A stretch of 64,000 bases of DNA from Rhynchopus sp. YZ270_cl-10. Its lineage: Eukaryota > Euglenozoa > Diplonemea > Diplonemida > Diplonemidae. The position numbers and the translations under genes were made by a program. Shown one piece after another: positions 1-10,285 of this stretch. Positions within the stretch are counted from its first letter, which is position 1, and every line of letters starts with the position of its first letter. The notes below the pieces were generated by a model. The model was not told the origin of the DNA, did no database searches, and worked only from the letters and a program-made list of their open reading frames with translations. The stretch spans positions 1,550,001 through 1,614,000 of the forward strand of contig OZ037835.1 in assembly GCA_964035575.1 (NCBI GenBank), given 5' to 3'.

Positions 1-19
1 GTAGCAATTACTTGTTTTG

Positions 20-297
20 TTTCTGCGCTAATTATTTTTAATGAAAATCTTTCCCTCCCACCTTCGCCAGAAACGTTTTGATGTCATGACTGTTACTTCT
101 TGTACTGAGGAAATAGTTTCGCTTACTAGAGAGAGCCCAGTGCAGGAAGGGCTTGACGTGGAAAAAGCAGGAGAAAAAGGGTCAGTTTGGTTCTTGATGT
201 ACGTTACCATCCCACGTCATCACGTTTTTGATTGGGGCGAAATGAACGGACCTTTTCGTGCGCGAATGACTTTTGTTGTCACCGTTTTGGACATATC
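20..297 (+). repeat. Upstream segment of an ankyrin-gene unit (orphan copy)
   Basis: Nearly the same sequence lies upstream of ankyrin genes 2 and 3 (about 30,310-30,600 and 32,600-32,900), starting with the TTTCGCTAATTATTTTTAT-like stretch and the CCACCTTCGCCAGAAACG block. Here the similarity stops near 297, where the mobile-element island begins, and ankyrin-unit sequence resumes only near 27,905. I read this as the left half of a unit split by the island. The short open frames in it are not conserved as proteins, so it is probably promoter or 5' untranslated sequence. Confidence 0.75.
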
Positions 298-314
298 TGC
301 TACGGCATCCATAA

Positions 315-756
315 TAGGCTAGTTGACGCCACGGGTCGGTTTAGGAAATTTGTCCATTTTTCGGTAAAATCGTGTCCCATACCCCCAAACCCTCCAAAAC
401 TCTCCCGAACCCTCGCATACCCCACCATACCCAACCATACCCGGGTTTGAGAGGGTTAGTAAGGGTAGGGCACAGTGTGCCACAGTGTGGCACGGTATGG
501 TAGGGTTTGGCAGGGTATGGGACATGATTACCCCCAAAAAAAAGGCAAACATGCGGTATGGGAGGGTATGGTAGGGTATGCGAGGGTTTTGGAGGGTTTT
601 GGAGGGTTTTGGAGGGTTTTGGAGGGTTTTGGAGGGTTTTGGAGGGTTTTGGAGGGTTTGGGGGCATTTGAGGGCGGTGTGGTGGGGGGTATGGGACACG
701 ATTTTCCAGAAAAATGGACAAATTTCCTCAACCGACCCGTGGCGTCAACTAGCCTA
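315..756. mobile_element. MITE with ~60-bp terminal inverted repeats
   Basis: The ends are inverted copies (TAGGCTAGTTGACGCC at the left, its complement at the right), and the similarity continues inward for about 60 bp. The repeat begins and ends with TA, which fits a TA target duplication, but the superfamily is not certain. The interior is T/G-rich tandem repeats with no coding potential. It sits at the break point of the ankyrin upstream segment, so it is the outermost element of the island. Confidence 0.8.
582..660. repeat. 10-bp tandem repeat (GGAGGGTTTT)n
   Basis: About eight head-to-tail copies of a decamer inside the MITE. Related GGGTATGG units precede it. The open frames across it are repeat artefacts. 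Confidence 0.9.
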
Positions 757-849
757 ACTGACACCCCCGGAATTTCACCTTTTTTCTGATTTTTTTACAG
801 TTCACCCCCGATGTTACACTCCCACCCCCCTCAGATTCCCCCCCCCCCC

Positions 850-1968
850 TAGGGGATACGACTCCAGCCATTTTGGCTGGGACCAAACGCACGGAAAATT
901 CATTTGGCATTATCTGGCCATCTCCAAGGCAACTGCGGGTGAAAAACACCCTCAGAGTGGGTCACAGGGGGCCTGTGGGTCGAAAAACGACCCAGAAGCC
1001 ACCCCAGAATACAAAAAAATGGAAAAAAATAGTGAAAAAACGGCTTTTTTCACGTTTTGGCCACTTTGGGCAAAATAGCGATTTTTCGAGAAAAAAATCA
1101 AAAACCGGGATATTTTTTGACATCACAAAGCCTCCTTTGGCACAAATATACCCCAAAAGTGGCCTGTGAGTCCATTCCAACCTGTTTTGGACATATTTGA
1201 CACTTTTGGAAGTGTTTTTTTGGTGTTTTTAGGTCAAAAAAATGCCCAAGACGTCCCCAAGACATCCCCAAGACACTTTGCACACCCCCTGTTACGGTCA
1301 TATTTTTTTCGTTTTTTTGCCTGAAACCCCCAAAATACCCCTCCCGGACCCCACATAGTCCCGAATATCCATCACACACCCACTCAGAGTGAGTAGAAGC
1401 ACCCCAAAAAAAATATTTTTTTTGGGGTGCTTCTACTCACTCTGAGTGGGTGTGTGATGGATATTCGGGACTATGTGGGGTCCGGGAGGGGTATTTTGGG
1501 GGTTTCAGGCAAAAAAACGAAAAAAATATGACCGTAACAGGGGGTGTGCAAAGTGTCTTGGGGATGTCTTGGGGACGTCTTGGGCATTTTTTTGACCTAA
1601 AAACACCAAAAAAACACTTCCAAAAGTGTCAAATATGTCCAAAACAGGTTGGAATGGACTCACAGGCCACTTTTGGGGTATATTTGTGCCAAAGGAGGCT
1701 TTGTGATGTTAAAAAATATCCCGGTTTTTGATTTTTTTCTCGAAAAATCGCTATTTTGCCCAAAGTGGCCAAAACGTGAAAAAAGCCGTTTTTTCACTAT
1801 TTTTTTCCATTTTTTTGTATTCTGGGGTGGCTTCTGGGTCGTTTTTCGACCCACAGGCCCCCTGTGACCCACTCTGAGGGTGTTTTTCACCCGCAGTTGC
1901 CTTGGAGATGACCAGATAATGCCAAATGAATTTTCCGTGCGCAAAAAATGGCTGGAGTCGTACCCCCT
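850..1968. mobile_element. Fold-back element: ~1.1-kb near-perfect palindrome
   Basis: Two ~555-bp arms meet with no spacer at an A8-TAT8 centre near 1,414. The left arm begins AGGGGATACGACTCCAGCC and the right arm ends with its near-complement. The arms are almost identical; the visible differences are a short insertion near 872-885 and a few substitutions. Poly(C) runs flank both ends. The arm sequence (for example GTATTCTGGGGTGGCTTC) recurs in other fold-backs at 22.8-24.4 kb, so this is a family. No gene is visible. Confidence 0.85.
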
Positions 1969-1977
1969 ACCCCCCCC

Positions 1978-2634
1978 CGGGGCTGCAAGTATACGTATTA
2001 TACGTATAATACGTTCCAACGTATATATACGTTCGGCTGGGGGAGGAAAAAGCTAAATATACGTTACCTATACGTTGCCCTTTGTTGTACTGTACCAGTC
2101 CCCTATGCGACGGGGGTTATCCCAGAATAAGCGCACTTCGAGAACGGCATCTCCAAGTGCCCGGGTCTCACCCTCCTCTCCACAAAACGGAAGAGGAACA
2201 CACATAGTGCTTGGTTTAGTTGGGGAGCAGCAGTGCACCGGCAGCAGAAGAAGGCGAAGACCTCCGCAAAGGGGGCAACAGAGGTTGTCACCGGGCCTCT
2301 TGACGCTCATGTGCAGAGAACAATGATGGGTGCCTACGAAGCTGACCGCGTGATTGCCTCATGGTTGTTCTACACAGGACAACCCTGGACACCTCCTCTT
2401 CTGAGAGGATTCAGGAGATGATCGACACCGTGCGTCGGTTGCCGCCGCAGGCGGAGTACAAGGTGCCCCGACGGGACAAAGTCTCGGGGGGTTTGCTCGA
2501 TGACGAGCACCGCTTTTTTGCTGTAGGAAATGGGTGCAACGTATAGATAGCGTATAACGTATATTTGAACGTATATATACGTAGCGTATATATACGTTCA
2601 AAAAGTGCCCGAGGTACGTATATATACAGCCCCG
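1978..2634 (+). mobile_element. Short hAT-like element with palindromic subterminal repeats
   Basis: The ends are imperfect inverted copies of CGGGGCTG followed by TATACGTA-type palindromes (ACGTATATATACGT and variants), several at each end. The flanks are poly(C) on both sides, compatible with an 8-bp duplication of C residues, though a homopolymer cannot prove it. The middle carries a transposase fragment. It sits directly beside the palindrome at 850-1,968 and the element at 2,655. Confidence 0.6.
2233..2525 (+). pseudogene. Fragment of a hAT-type transposase (DUF659-like)
   Basis: Two overlapping open frames read ADRVIASWLFYTGQPW and then ERIQEMIDTVRRLPPQAEYK...GGLLDDEH. This resembles the segment of hAT transposases with an FFY-type helix, a 'gpgYkpPs' motif and a following LLD, seen in DUF659 proteins. 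The reading changes frame near 2,370, so it is broken. Only about 95 residues remain, without the catalytic core. The family is called by eye from motif order. Confidence 0.45.
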
Positions 2635-2654
2635 ACCCCCCCCCCCCCCCCCCC

Positions 2655-3573
2655 TAGGCATAGGTGCCCGCCGAGTCGTTTTTGGGCGAGTTGTCGGAAC
2701 TTTACGATTTCACCTAACAACTCGCCCAAAAACTCGGACAACTCGGCCACAACTCGCCCTATACTCGGCACAACTCGCCCTATACTCGGCACAACTCGGC
2801 CACAACTCGGCCACAACTCGCCCATTTTTACAGGCAAAAACATACAGGGATGGGAGGTGACGTTGTAAGGTTACACACATGTAACGTTGGTACAACACAT
2901 AATCTCAAGAAAAACAACCAGGGCTAAGGCCAAACGCCACTCATTACATGCACCTTGTCATATGACTAGTCATAGGTGGTAACTAGGTCGTGGTGGTCCA
3001 TGGGCCACCGTGCACACTCACGGTTTTTGGTAATTGCTGGGGGGAATGGGATATACTCCGTACATGGATACCCACACAGAACACACGGTTCCCCAGACAT
3101 CTGTCAGGCAATCACTGATTCACTTCACACAGGTCGGGCAGGCGCTGCCTGCCCATCCTCTTTTCCTGTCTGCTATCGATTCCAGGTTCACAACGTTCAC
3201 ACGTTTAGTCAAAATGCTTTGGGCGACGACTTCCTTTGGGATACACAAAACCACACAAAGCGCACATTCACAGACCAGCTGTGAAGCGTGGGATGCACAA
3301 GATAAAACGTGATGTGGTGTACCTGTGTACCTGTGTACCTGTGTACCTGTGTACCTGTGTACCTGTGTACCTGTGTACCTGTGTACCTGTGTACCTGTGT
3401 ACCTGTGTACCTGTGTACCTGTGTACCTGTGTACCTGTGTACCTGTGTACCTGTGTTTTTGTAGCCATAAAAAATCCCAAAAAAAAACAACTCGCCCAAA
3501 AAAAATGGGCGAGTTGTTGGCCGAATTTGGGCGAGTTGCCGAGTTGTTTTAACTCGCCGGGCACCTATGCCTA
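2655..3573. mobile_element. Non-autonomous element with CTAG-flanked inverted ends
   Basis: The left end TAGGCATAGGTGCCCG is matched by its exact complement at 3,558-3,573. Both ends lie in CCTAGG, so a CTAG target duplication is likely. The subterminal zones carry many copies of AACTCGGCC and GGGCGAGTT in both orientations. The interior (about 2,840-3,300) has no convincing gene. An 8-bp array lies near the right end, the same design as the larger elements at 7.9 and 24.4 kb. Confidence 0.75.
3318..3456. repeat. 8-bp satellite (GTACCTGT)n, about 17 copies
   Basis: Uninterrupted head-to-tail array with a GTAC palindrome in every unit. All long open frames here, on both strands, are products of the repeat. 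Confidence 0.95.
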
Positions 3574-4165
3574 GGTGGGGGCAAAACCTTCAGGACGGGT
3601 GAGGCATTTTGACTTTTTTGGACTTCCGCGCAAAGTACCCACAAACCACCCCTCATACCCACCCAGAAATGGGTCAGAAACACCCTGTGACCCGAAAATC
3701 CATGCTAAGGGCGACTCAGAATATGAAAAAATGCAAAAAAATAGTGAAAAAGTGGCCTTTTGACGGTTTTGGCCATGTTGGGTAAAATGGCCATTTTTGG
3801 ACAAAAAAATCAAAAAAACAGCAAAATTTCGACGTCATGACAGCTGCTTGGGCACAAACCTACCCCAGGGAGGTCCTGTGAGTCCATTCCGACCTGTTTT
3901 GGACACTTTAGGTACTTTTTTTGGCCGTTTTTTGGTGTTTTTAGGTCAAAAAATACCCTGGACTTTACCCTGGACGTCCCTGGGCCGCGACTTGCGCCCT
4001 GCTTTTGGACCCACTCTGGGCCAAAAAATGGGTGAAAACCCCCGAAAAAGCACTCCGGGAACCCAGATAGTTCCAAATATCCACCAGAAACCCACCCAAA
4101 CACCTCAAAAACATGCCAGAAAAATATTTTCAAAAACACACTTTTTTCAAAAAGTTCATCTGGGC
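3574..4165. repeat. Partial fold-back family segment
   Basis: This stretch carries the signature motifs of the fold-back arms: an AATAGTGAAAAA block, ACCTGTTTTGGACA, and a 'ccaccagaaacccacccaaacacc' type block shared with 23,325-23,400. It is a single diverged arm with no partner nearby, interrupted at 4,166 by the two-gene element. No gene is seen. Confidence 0.6.
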
Positions 4166-4484
4166 AGGTTGGGGGGTTGGGAGGTTGGTGGTTACCTGTT
4201 TGATTGTTGATTGTTGAATGTCCATGCACTGTAAAAATTTATTTAAAAAAAAAGGAGGAGATGGGGGGGTGATTTCTGTTTTTGTTGATTTCATGATGAT
4301 TTGGGTCCCTCACCCCCTTTGTAAAAATCCCGCCCATACACATATGCAGGAGTCAAGTGACTGACGTGTCTGACTAGTGCCATTGAACACTCTCTTCGGA
4401 GTCCTCTTTGGTTGCCTCTGTGTCACTGGCCTCAGCAAGAGCCTCCTCAGGAACTTCATCCTCCCCAAACACGGACATCCATGA
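4166..4484. repeat. Left terminal inverted repeat of the two-gene element
   Basis: Inverted copy of 7,400-7,737. It ends at ...CATCCATGA, just before an A-rich run and the ATG of the first gene, so the first gene's promoter must lie in or beside it. Confidence 0.9.
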
Positions 4485-4509
4485 CAGGACAAAAAAAAAA
4501 AAAATAATA

Positions 4510-6366
4510 ATGGGAATTGATCATGAAACAGTGCGGGTGGTGGGGAACATCATAGGTCGCAACAGAGTCCAGCTAGGACTGTCGATGCGTGACTGCGAAG
4601 AGATCGGAAAATTGGTGAAAGCTGAGACCGGGGCGTCAATGGGCCTAGCGTACAAGACGTTGCAGCAGCGGGAGAAGCCGTTTAAGGATAAGGCAGAGGC
4701 TCAGGTAGGTGATGTGCAGAAATCGCTCTCTTTGCTTCTGAAGTATTTCCCCCTGCGACTGGGCGGTGACTTCCCGACCATTATCATCACGTGGGATGGG
4801 TATTCACCGTACAGTGCCTTCAGGTCCCAACTTGCACGGAAGAGGCTTGCAGTTGCTGCGACGAACGGGCTTGAAGCGACAAACTTTTTGACGGTCGCTG
4901 ACAAAAAAAAATCCACCTTCCACGACTGGTGGGTTTTTACCTTTCTGCCACAGCTCTCAAACGTTCAAGAGCGCATCCTCAGGAAGGGAGGCTTCGAATT
5001 TTCCCTCCTGTACTACAAAATCGGGGGAGATCATGCCGAGTTGGCAAGTCTCTTCAAAGGTGTCGGCCCCGGGGGACATAGAAGTGCGTTCTGTGCGACC
5101 GACCTGGACGACAGATTGTCTGCCCTGCACAACTGCACCCGCTTGAGCCTTCAAGAAATGGACGCCTGTGGATTCGAGTGCAGCATTGCCGGGCGATTCG
5201 AGCAACCTTGTTACACGCTAACTCCGATGCTGCATGATACCAAGGGGGTGATGCGTTTGCTCATTAAAACCATACCGGGTGCCCGCGACGTAGAAACAAA
5301 GATCCTTGGTAAGCAGGACGGCAATATGACAGGCACGCAGTCACGAACTATCCTACGCAGCCTCATTCAGGAAAATGAGGGGAGCAAACTAATATTGTGC
5401 CAGGCCATGCAGGGCCTTTACTACTTTCGGTATAGTGACATACCAGTGAGGTTCTTCCACACACCAAACCCAAACCCGAACGAGTCGAGGCCATACGCAA
5501 AAGATTACTTGTTCGCATTACTGTGTTACCACCTTACCGTGTATTTGCTTGAATGGGCGAATCCAGGGGTTACGAAAAGCACGTACATGCACTCAGTCGA
5601 ACATTGGTTCGATGAAGAAGACGCACACAGAGTGACCGTGTCGGACGAACTGTTCGAGCATGCCAATGGGGAGAGGAAGCGTTGGACGGCATGCACCTCC
5701 CCAAATACAATGGAACGCGATTTCTTGGCATTCGAAATTGAAACTAAACATGGAGTGCCGATGTCACCACTGGGCCCCCTAACGGACGCGCTTCCCGCAC
5801 TTTGGGAGTTTGATACGTTGTGGCTGTGCAAATGCATAACAGTAGTAGATGAGACTTGGAAAACCGCGTGCACTAACTTGGTGCAGCGACTGCAACGTGC
5901 TGGACTGGGAAAACACATAAAACGCCGAACAGGGTGGGGGCAAAAATTCTTGTCCAACCCTGATGATGAGGGTAGGGTGAAGAAGATTTGCGTGTGTAAG
6001 GAGCCATCATGGAGGGTACCCCCTGTTGTGGAAAGCAAATCAGAACCAGAACCAGAATCAGAATCAGAGGATGCGGGCGAAGGCTATATATGCACCATCT
6101 GTACCAGACTTGGAACACAAACAAATTTCAATACCGCGCACAAGCTCTATTGTCACTACGACGCAAATCACCGCCCTTCAATTACTTGTGCATGCAGGCA
6201 GGAATGCCCCATATGCGAACGCAATGTTTCCAAGCGAGGTTTTAGCCAGCATCTTTTGTGTAATCACTCAGAGGATATTTCCAAGAAACATTGTCCCATT
6301 TGTATGGACGTGTTTTCCTCACCGAGAGCCGTAGAAAATCATATGTACAACATGCACGGAGAGTAG
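4510..6366 (+). CDS. Putative transposase with C-terminal C2H2 zinc fingers
   Basis: 618 codons from the ATG at 4,510. The open frame runs further upstream, but that part is terminal repeat plus a poly(A) run. The C-terminal ~95 residues hold three Cys2His2-type units, including CPICERNVSKRGFSQHLLCNH and CPICMDVFSS...HMYNMH, after an acidic SEPEPESESE stretch. The central region has IIITWDGYSPY, then KIGGDHAELASLFKG followed by a Cys, and a later LHDTKGV. This order of Asp-bearing motifs resembles DDE-type transposases that contain a large helical insert. Known: zinc fingers of this sort usually bind DNA. Inferred: it recognises and cuts the element's ends. No Walker motif or polymerase signature is visible, so a replication helicase is unlikely. 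Confidence 0.6.
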   Translation: MGIDHETVRVVGNIIGRNRVQLGLSMRDCEEIGKLVKAETGASMGLAYKTLQQREKPFKDKAEAQVGDVQKSLSLLLKYFPLRLGGDFPTIIITWDGYSPYSAFRSQLARKRLAVAATNGLEATNFLTVADKKKSTFHDWWVFTFLPQLSNVQERILRKGGFEFSLLYYKIGGDHAELASLFKGVGPGGHRSAFCATDLDDRLSALHNCTRLSLQEMDACGFECSIAGRFEQPCYTLTPMLHDTKGVMRLLIKTIPGARDVETKILGKQDGNMTGTQSRTILRSLIQENEGSKLILCQAMQGLYYFRYSDIPVRFFHTPNPNPNESRPYAKDYLFALLCYHLTVYLLEWANPGVTKSTYMHSVEHWFDEEDAHRVTVSDELFEHANGERKRWTACTSPNTMERDFLAFEIETKHGVPMSPLGPLTDALPALWEFDTLWLCKCITVVDETWKTACTNLVQRLQRAGLGKHIKRRTGWGQKFLSNPDDEGRVKKICVCKEPSWRVPPVVESKSEPEPESESEDAGEGYICTICTRLGTQTNFNTAHKLYCHYDANHRPSITCACRQECPICERNVSKRGFSQHLLCNHSEDISKKHCPICMDVFSSPRAVENHMYNMHGE

Positions 6367-6598
6367 TAGCCTGTTTACATTTTGTTGTTGTTGTTGTATT
6401 TTTTGTTTGTTCAGTGTTGCCACTCTAGAATGTGCTCCACTATTGTTTGTTTGTTTGTTTGTTTGTTTACCGCGAATCTATACAAAGGAATGAATCCCCC
6501 TCCCCCCCCCCCCCCCCCATAGCACTCGTTTTTGTTCCATCGCAATCCCATTAGTCGCACCCTCTTTCCAGGATCCAAAAACCACACCACATCATATC

Positions 6599-7612
6599 AT
6601 GACAAGCAAGCAGACGACGATTGCAAACGACTTTTGTACTGTTTATGTGTACAAAGCGAAGAACCCCGCCAGTGCAACCCCCTTAAGTCACCCTGCACTG
6701 AGGGCCTTGATTTCGAAATGTTTCAAGGTGGACTTCAAGTCCAATGATGGCTCAGTGGCAGCTGAACTTGGCAAAAAATTTGCCATCACACAGGCGAAGA
6801 ACAGGGCAGAGGCTGATGCTGCCAAAGGTGTGTACAGCCTCCGCATCTCCGGGAACGGAGGGGCAGTGAAGGAGACTGTGTTTGGCGGACTCGTGCTGCG
6901 GAAGTTGCCTGGGATATCGGACGCCGCAAAGAAGACGGAGGCGTACAAGCGTCTGGCGCTTGTAGTTCGGGAAGGGGCGTCGCTGGGGGACATGGACATG
7001 GCGTGCTTGTACACGTCCATTGTCAACGAGGGAACAGGGACAGCGGCGGCCAAGGGGGTCATCAAAAGAGGCCCCCGCGCTTCCGTATGGCCTATCATCA
7101 CGGTGATGGGGGAAAAGATGACACCGGGTGGAAAAGTGCACCGAATTTTTATTGAAAACGGTTGCACCGTGTTTTGCACCGACCCGACGCTGCAGGGTCA
7201 CAAGCTGAGCTTTGCGTTGAAGCGGGAGCGCCTTGCCATCGGGGCCAGCATCGGGGTGGTCGACGGTACGTATGATGTCCCCAGCACTCTGTCCCTTGAT
7301 TCGACGAGGGAGACTTCCGTGATGGTGCAGGTGGGAATTACTCGTGTGGACATACCCGTGGGGGCCCCCAACGCACTCTCTGTGAAAATGGACGGGGCAT
7401 CATGGATGTCCGTGTTTGGGGAGGACGAAGTTCCTGAGGAGGCTCCTGAGGATCCTGAGGAGACTCTTGCTGAGGCCAGTGACAGAGGCAAACAAGGAGG
7501 ACTCCGAAGAGAGTGTTCAATGGCACTAGTCAGGCACGTCAGTCACTTGACCCCTGCATATGTGTATGGGCGGGATTTTTACAAAGGGGGTGAGGGACCC
7601 AAATCATCATGA
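6599..7612 (+). CDS. Second protein of the two-gene element, unknown function
   Basis: 337 codons from an ATG at 6,599, about 230 bp after the first gene. The first ~240 residues look like a compact alpha/beta domain (KKFAITQAKNRAEAD, GGLVLRKLPG, AYKRLALVVREG) that I cannot assign. Near residue 270 it changes to an acidic tail (EDEVPEEAPEDPEE) followed by a basic, aromatic end. That tail is encoded inside the right terminal inverted repeat, so its complement also lies upstream of the first gene. No catalytic motif is recognised. It could be a DNA-binding partner of the transposase or a regulator. Confidence 0.7.
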   Translation: MTSKQTTIANDFCTVYVYKAKNPASATPLSHPALRALISKCFKVDFKSNDGSVAAELGKKFAITQAKNRAEADAAKGVYSLRISGNGGAVKETVFGGLVLRKLPGISDAAKKTEAYKRLALVVREGASLGDMDMACLYTSIVNEGTGTAAAKGVIKRGPRASVWPIITVMGEKMTPGGKVHRIFIENGCTVFCTDPTLQGHKLSFALKRERLAIGASIGVVDGTYDVPSTLSLDSTRETSVMVQVGITRVDIPVGAPNALSVKMDGASWMSVFGEDEVPEEAPEDPEETLAEASDRGKQGGLRRECSMALVRHVSHLTPAYVYGRDFYKGGEGPKSS

Positions 7613-7737
7613 AATCAACAAAAACAGAAATCACCCCCCCATCTCCTCCTTTTTTTTTAAATAAATTTTTACAGTGCATGGACATTCAACAATCAACAAT
7701 CAAACAGGTAACCACCAACCTCCCAACCCCCCAACCT
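7400..7737. repeat. Right terminal inverted repeat of the two-gene element
   Basis: Inverted copy of 4,166-4,484. It includes the 3' coding end of the second gene and then about 125 bp of untranslated sequence to the element end. Confidence 0.9.
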
Positions 7738-7786
7738 CCCACATTTCCAATAAAAATGGCTGTTGCAAGGCATTTCACATGCATAA

Positions 7787-7925
7787 GGTTGTCAAATGAC
7801 AACCTATAGGTTGTCATTTGACAACCTCAGGTTGTCATTTGACAACCCCTAGGTTGTCACTGACAACCTATAGGGTTGTCATAATTATGACATGTCATTG
7901 AGGTTGTCATTTAGGTTGTCATTTT
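7787..7925. repeat. Cluster of AGGTTGTCA/TGACAACCT palindromes
   Basis: Roughly ten copies of AGGTTGTCA occur in alternating orientation, forming palindromes such as AGGTTGTCATTTGACAACCT. The design matches the subterminal repeats of the CACTA-like elements but the motif is different. It is probably the remaining end of another such element, with the body lost. Confidence 0.7.
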
Positions 7926-8597
7926 GCTGACTACCGCACCGTGCACCTACACGACGGACTAGTTATGGCCATGACAGGTGATATGACAGGTGGTGTTACT
8001 AGTTATAAATATGACAGGTGATAATTGAATATTACTAGTAATATGACAGGTGGTACCTGTAAAATGACAGGTGCACCTGTCATTTTGACAGGTGGTACCT
8101 GTCAAATGACAGGTGGTACCTGTCAAAATGACAGGTACCACCTGTCATATGACAGGTGTTTTTGCCGGTGGCTATTGCCTCCCAGGGAAAGGGACTCTCG
8201 AATTTTTTTTTTTGCCCCCTTTTAGGGCGAATTTCGACGATTTGAGGCCATTAAAAGCAAAATTTGACACTTTTGAGCATCTATGGGGGTCTATAACGCG
8301 ATTTTGCGCACCCGATTTTTCGTGGGATTTACGAAAGACAAGTCAATTTTTGACCCCAAAAAAATTCACAAAATTGCCCTCGGTGGTCCTCACCCCCACA
8401 CGTCCTCAATACTGGGCGAAAAAATGCAAAAAAATGCAAAAAAAAACGCAAAAATCGGGTGTTTGACCATCTGGGTGCACCAAATACACGGGAGTGCGGT
8501 ACTAAGCCATAATCAGTCTTTCCGCGCTGAAGAATCCGATGAAGAATTCTTCATTGGAAAAAAATAAAAATACAAATAAAAAAATTGAAGAGGTGGG

Positions 8598-8867
8598 GTG
8601 GGGCCCGAAGGGCCGCCCACCTCTTTCATCTTCCTCCCAGCCTCCTCGCCCGAGCCATCTGCCGACTATTTCCTTCCGTTGCAACCCGACCTCGGAGATG
8701 ACAAGGAGTGGGGAGAAGCTCCTGGTGGATCCGGCGAAGCCGGGGACAAGCAGAGAGGAGATGAAGACGCAACTGAAGAAGGAGTACGGGATAATGCGAG
8801 TTTGTGCGACTCGCCTTCTGACCCCCTGTTTCGTCTTGCGAAGATGAGCGGGAATTTTCGTGATTGA
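8598..8867 (+). pseudogene. Acidic coding fragment in CACTA-like copy 1
   Basis: The open frame reads SSPEPSADYFLPLQPDLGD...EDATEEG...SGNFRD and stops at 8,867. A good 3' splice site (TTCATCTTCCTCCCAG) ends at 8,640, so the real exon may start there. The composition looks coding, but no domain is recognised. It probably belongs to the element's rightward gene together with the exons at 9,781-10,285. Confidence 0.35.
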
Positions 8868-9780
8868 AGTTGGTGAAGACACGTCTCCGCTCACAAGTTG
8901 TCGACGAACCCCTTGATGCACTCTTGCATGCCAAGAACCATCCCGCGAGTACCTCAGTGAGGAGGTGTCCGCAGAGCTTCTGCATCTCTTTGAATATCAT
9001 AAAGATCCACCCCACCCACCACCGTGCGAAAGCTCGGACCCTTTTTAGGCCAGGAATTCTAGTTTCTCCGCCGGAGGCCCAGAACTTCCGGCGCGCTACG
9101 CGCGCCGGGCTCGGGACGTATTTACCTTTTATGCACAAAATCACTATTCTTCATCAAAAATCCCGCTGCATTTTTTACAATGTACCCTAATTTTTTTTCG
9201 CCTGCGGCGCCGCACGTAGCGCGCCCGGGTTTGGGACCCCTTCTTGAATTTCGAGGGGGCGGTTCACGTTACAGTGGGTCCAGAATCGTAGTTCAATTTA
9301 ACCCCGCTAAGTAACTCGACCAAAACGTGTATCAGCCAAGAACTTGTCCATTTTTTTCAAAATGACCCCGTTACAGTGAGGGTAAAAGTTTGCGGAGATG
9401 CTCGGAAAACCCGAAAAAGGCCAAAAATCCCCCCAAAAGGGAAAAACGAGAACATGTTTCGGCAGGGGGGCAGCGTGTTCTCAGAAAAATCCAAAAATCA
9501 CCTGAAATCCTTATAAAAAACCTGGTGCCCGATCCAAAAAAATGGAAAAAGCCCGGGTGCCCGCCCACCCCTGCAAAAATCGACTTGTACAGCCATTGCT
9601 TTGGTGTGGGCTTGTTCACACCGGGCAGAGTGCGAGTTATTCTCAGCAACACGGCCCCGCCCGGCCCCCCAGATTTTTCCCGTAAGAAAACTACCTGCGC
9701 GAACCAGGCATTTTTTGTCCTCCCTCAAGTGCTCCCTCGAACCTGGCGGGAGGGAGGGAAATAGCTATTTACTGACGCAG

Positions 9781-10285
9781 TGGTGGGTTTGTACGTCCAA
9801 TGATGTTCTCGTACCTGGAGAGTGGACCGAGTGCGAGGTATGTTTTTAACCCCCGGTTTTCACCACCCCCGCTCCCCCTTTTCGACATTGTCCCGCTCTG
9901 GATGTACGTCTCGTCTCCGGATGTAAATTGAAGCTATTTTTTCCCGCCCAAATTAGCGACTACCAAGATTTGTGCTCCTCTATCTATCTCTTGTTGGGTG
10001 TCCGCCCCGGTACAGCCGGTCATGTACCAAGGTACACTGTTCACGAGAGGGTTTTGTATTTCAAGTCATTGACTCAACTTCTTTTTTTTTGTTAGTAACG
10101 TCACTTTTGTCCTCAATTTCTCTTAACAGGTACCCGAACCGACGACCCTTCATTGTGACAGCGAAGCAGTGCCGACGGACGAGCTGGTGCAAATATTTCA
10201 AAATCAGGTGGCGACCGAGACCACCCCAATTATTATGAAACTCTTAGTCAGTCACTGCTATAGCCATTTAACCCAGGGAGCATAG
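9781..10285 (+). pseudogene. Two-exon gene remnant with conserved intron
   Basis: Exon 9,781-9,837 (WWVCTSNDVLVPGEWTECE) is followed by a GTATGT donor at 9,838. The acceptor TTCTCTTAACAG ends at 10,129, and the second exon (VPEPTTLHCDSEAVPTDELV...) runs to a stop at 10,285. Copy 2 has the same exon junction at 17,464 and 18,413 with similar coding sequence, which supports a real intron. Upstream exons are unclear, so this is the 3' end of an element gene of unknown function. Confidence 0.5.

Larger units (their letters stand above)
4166..7737 (+). mobile_element. Two-gene DNA element with 320-340-bp terminal inverted repeats
   Basis: The 3,572-bp unit is bounded by inverted repeats at 4,166-4,484 and 7,400-7,737. 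They begin AGGTTGGGGGGTTGGG and are close to identical, differing by small indels including a short insertion near 7,447. Between them lie two intact genes in the same orientation, at 4,510-6,366 and 6,599-7,612. The right repeat contains the last ~70 codons of the second gene. I see no clear target duplication. Intact genes and near-identical ends suggest a recent, possibly active element. I do not recognise the family. Confidence 0.85.

Noticed and set aside
1098-1731. Two identical 93-codon frames facing each other
   Set aside because: They are the two arms of the palindrome, and the sequence has no coding character beyond that symmetry.
3318-3456. CRISPR-like array
   Set aside because: Units are 8 bp and directly adjacent, with no spacers. 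The sequence is eukaryotic.
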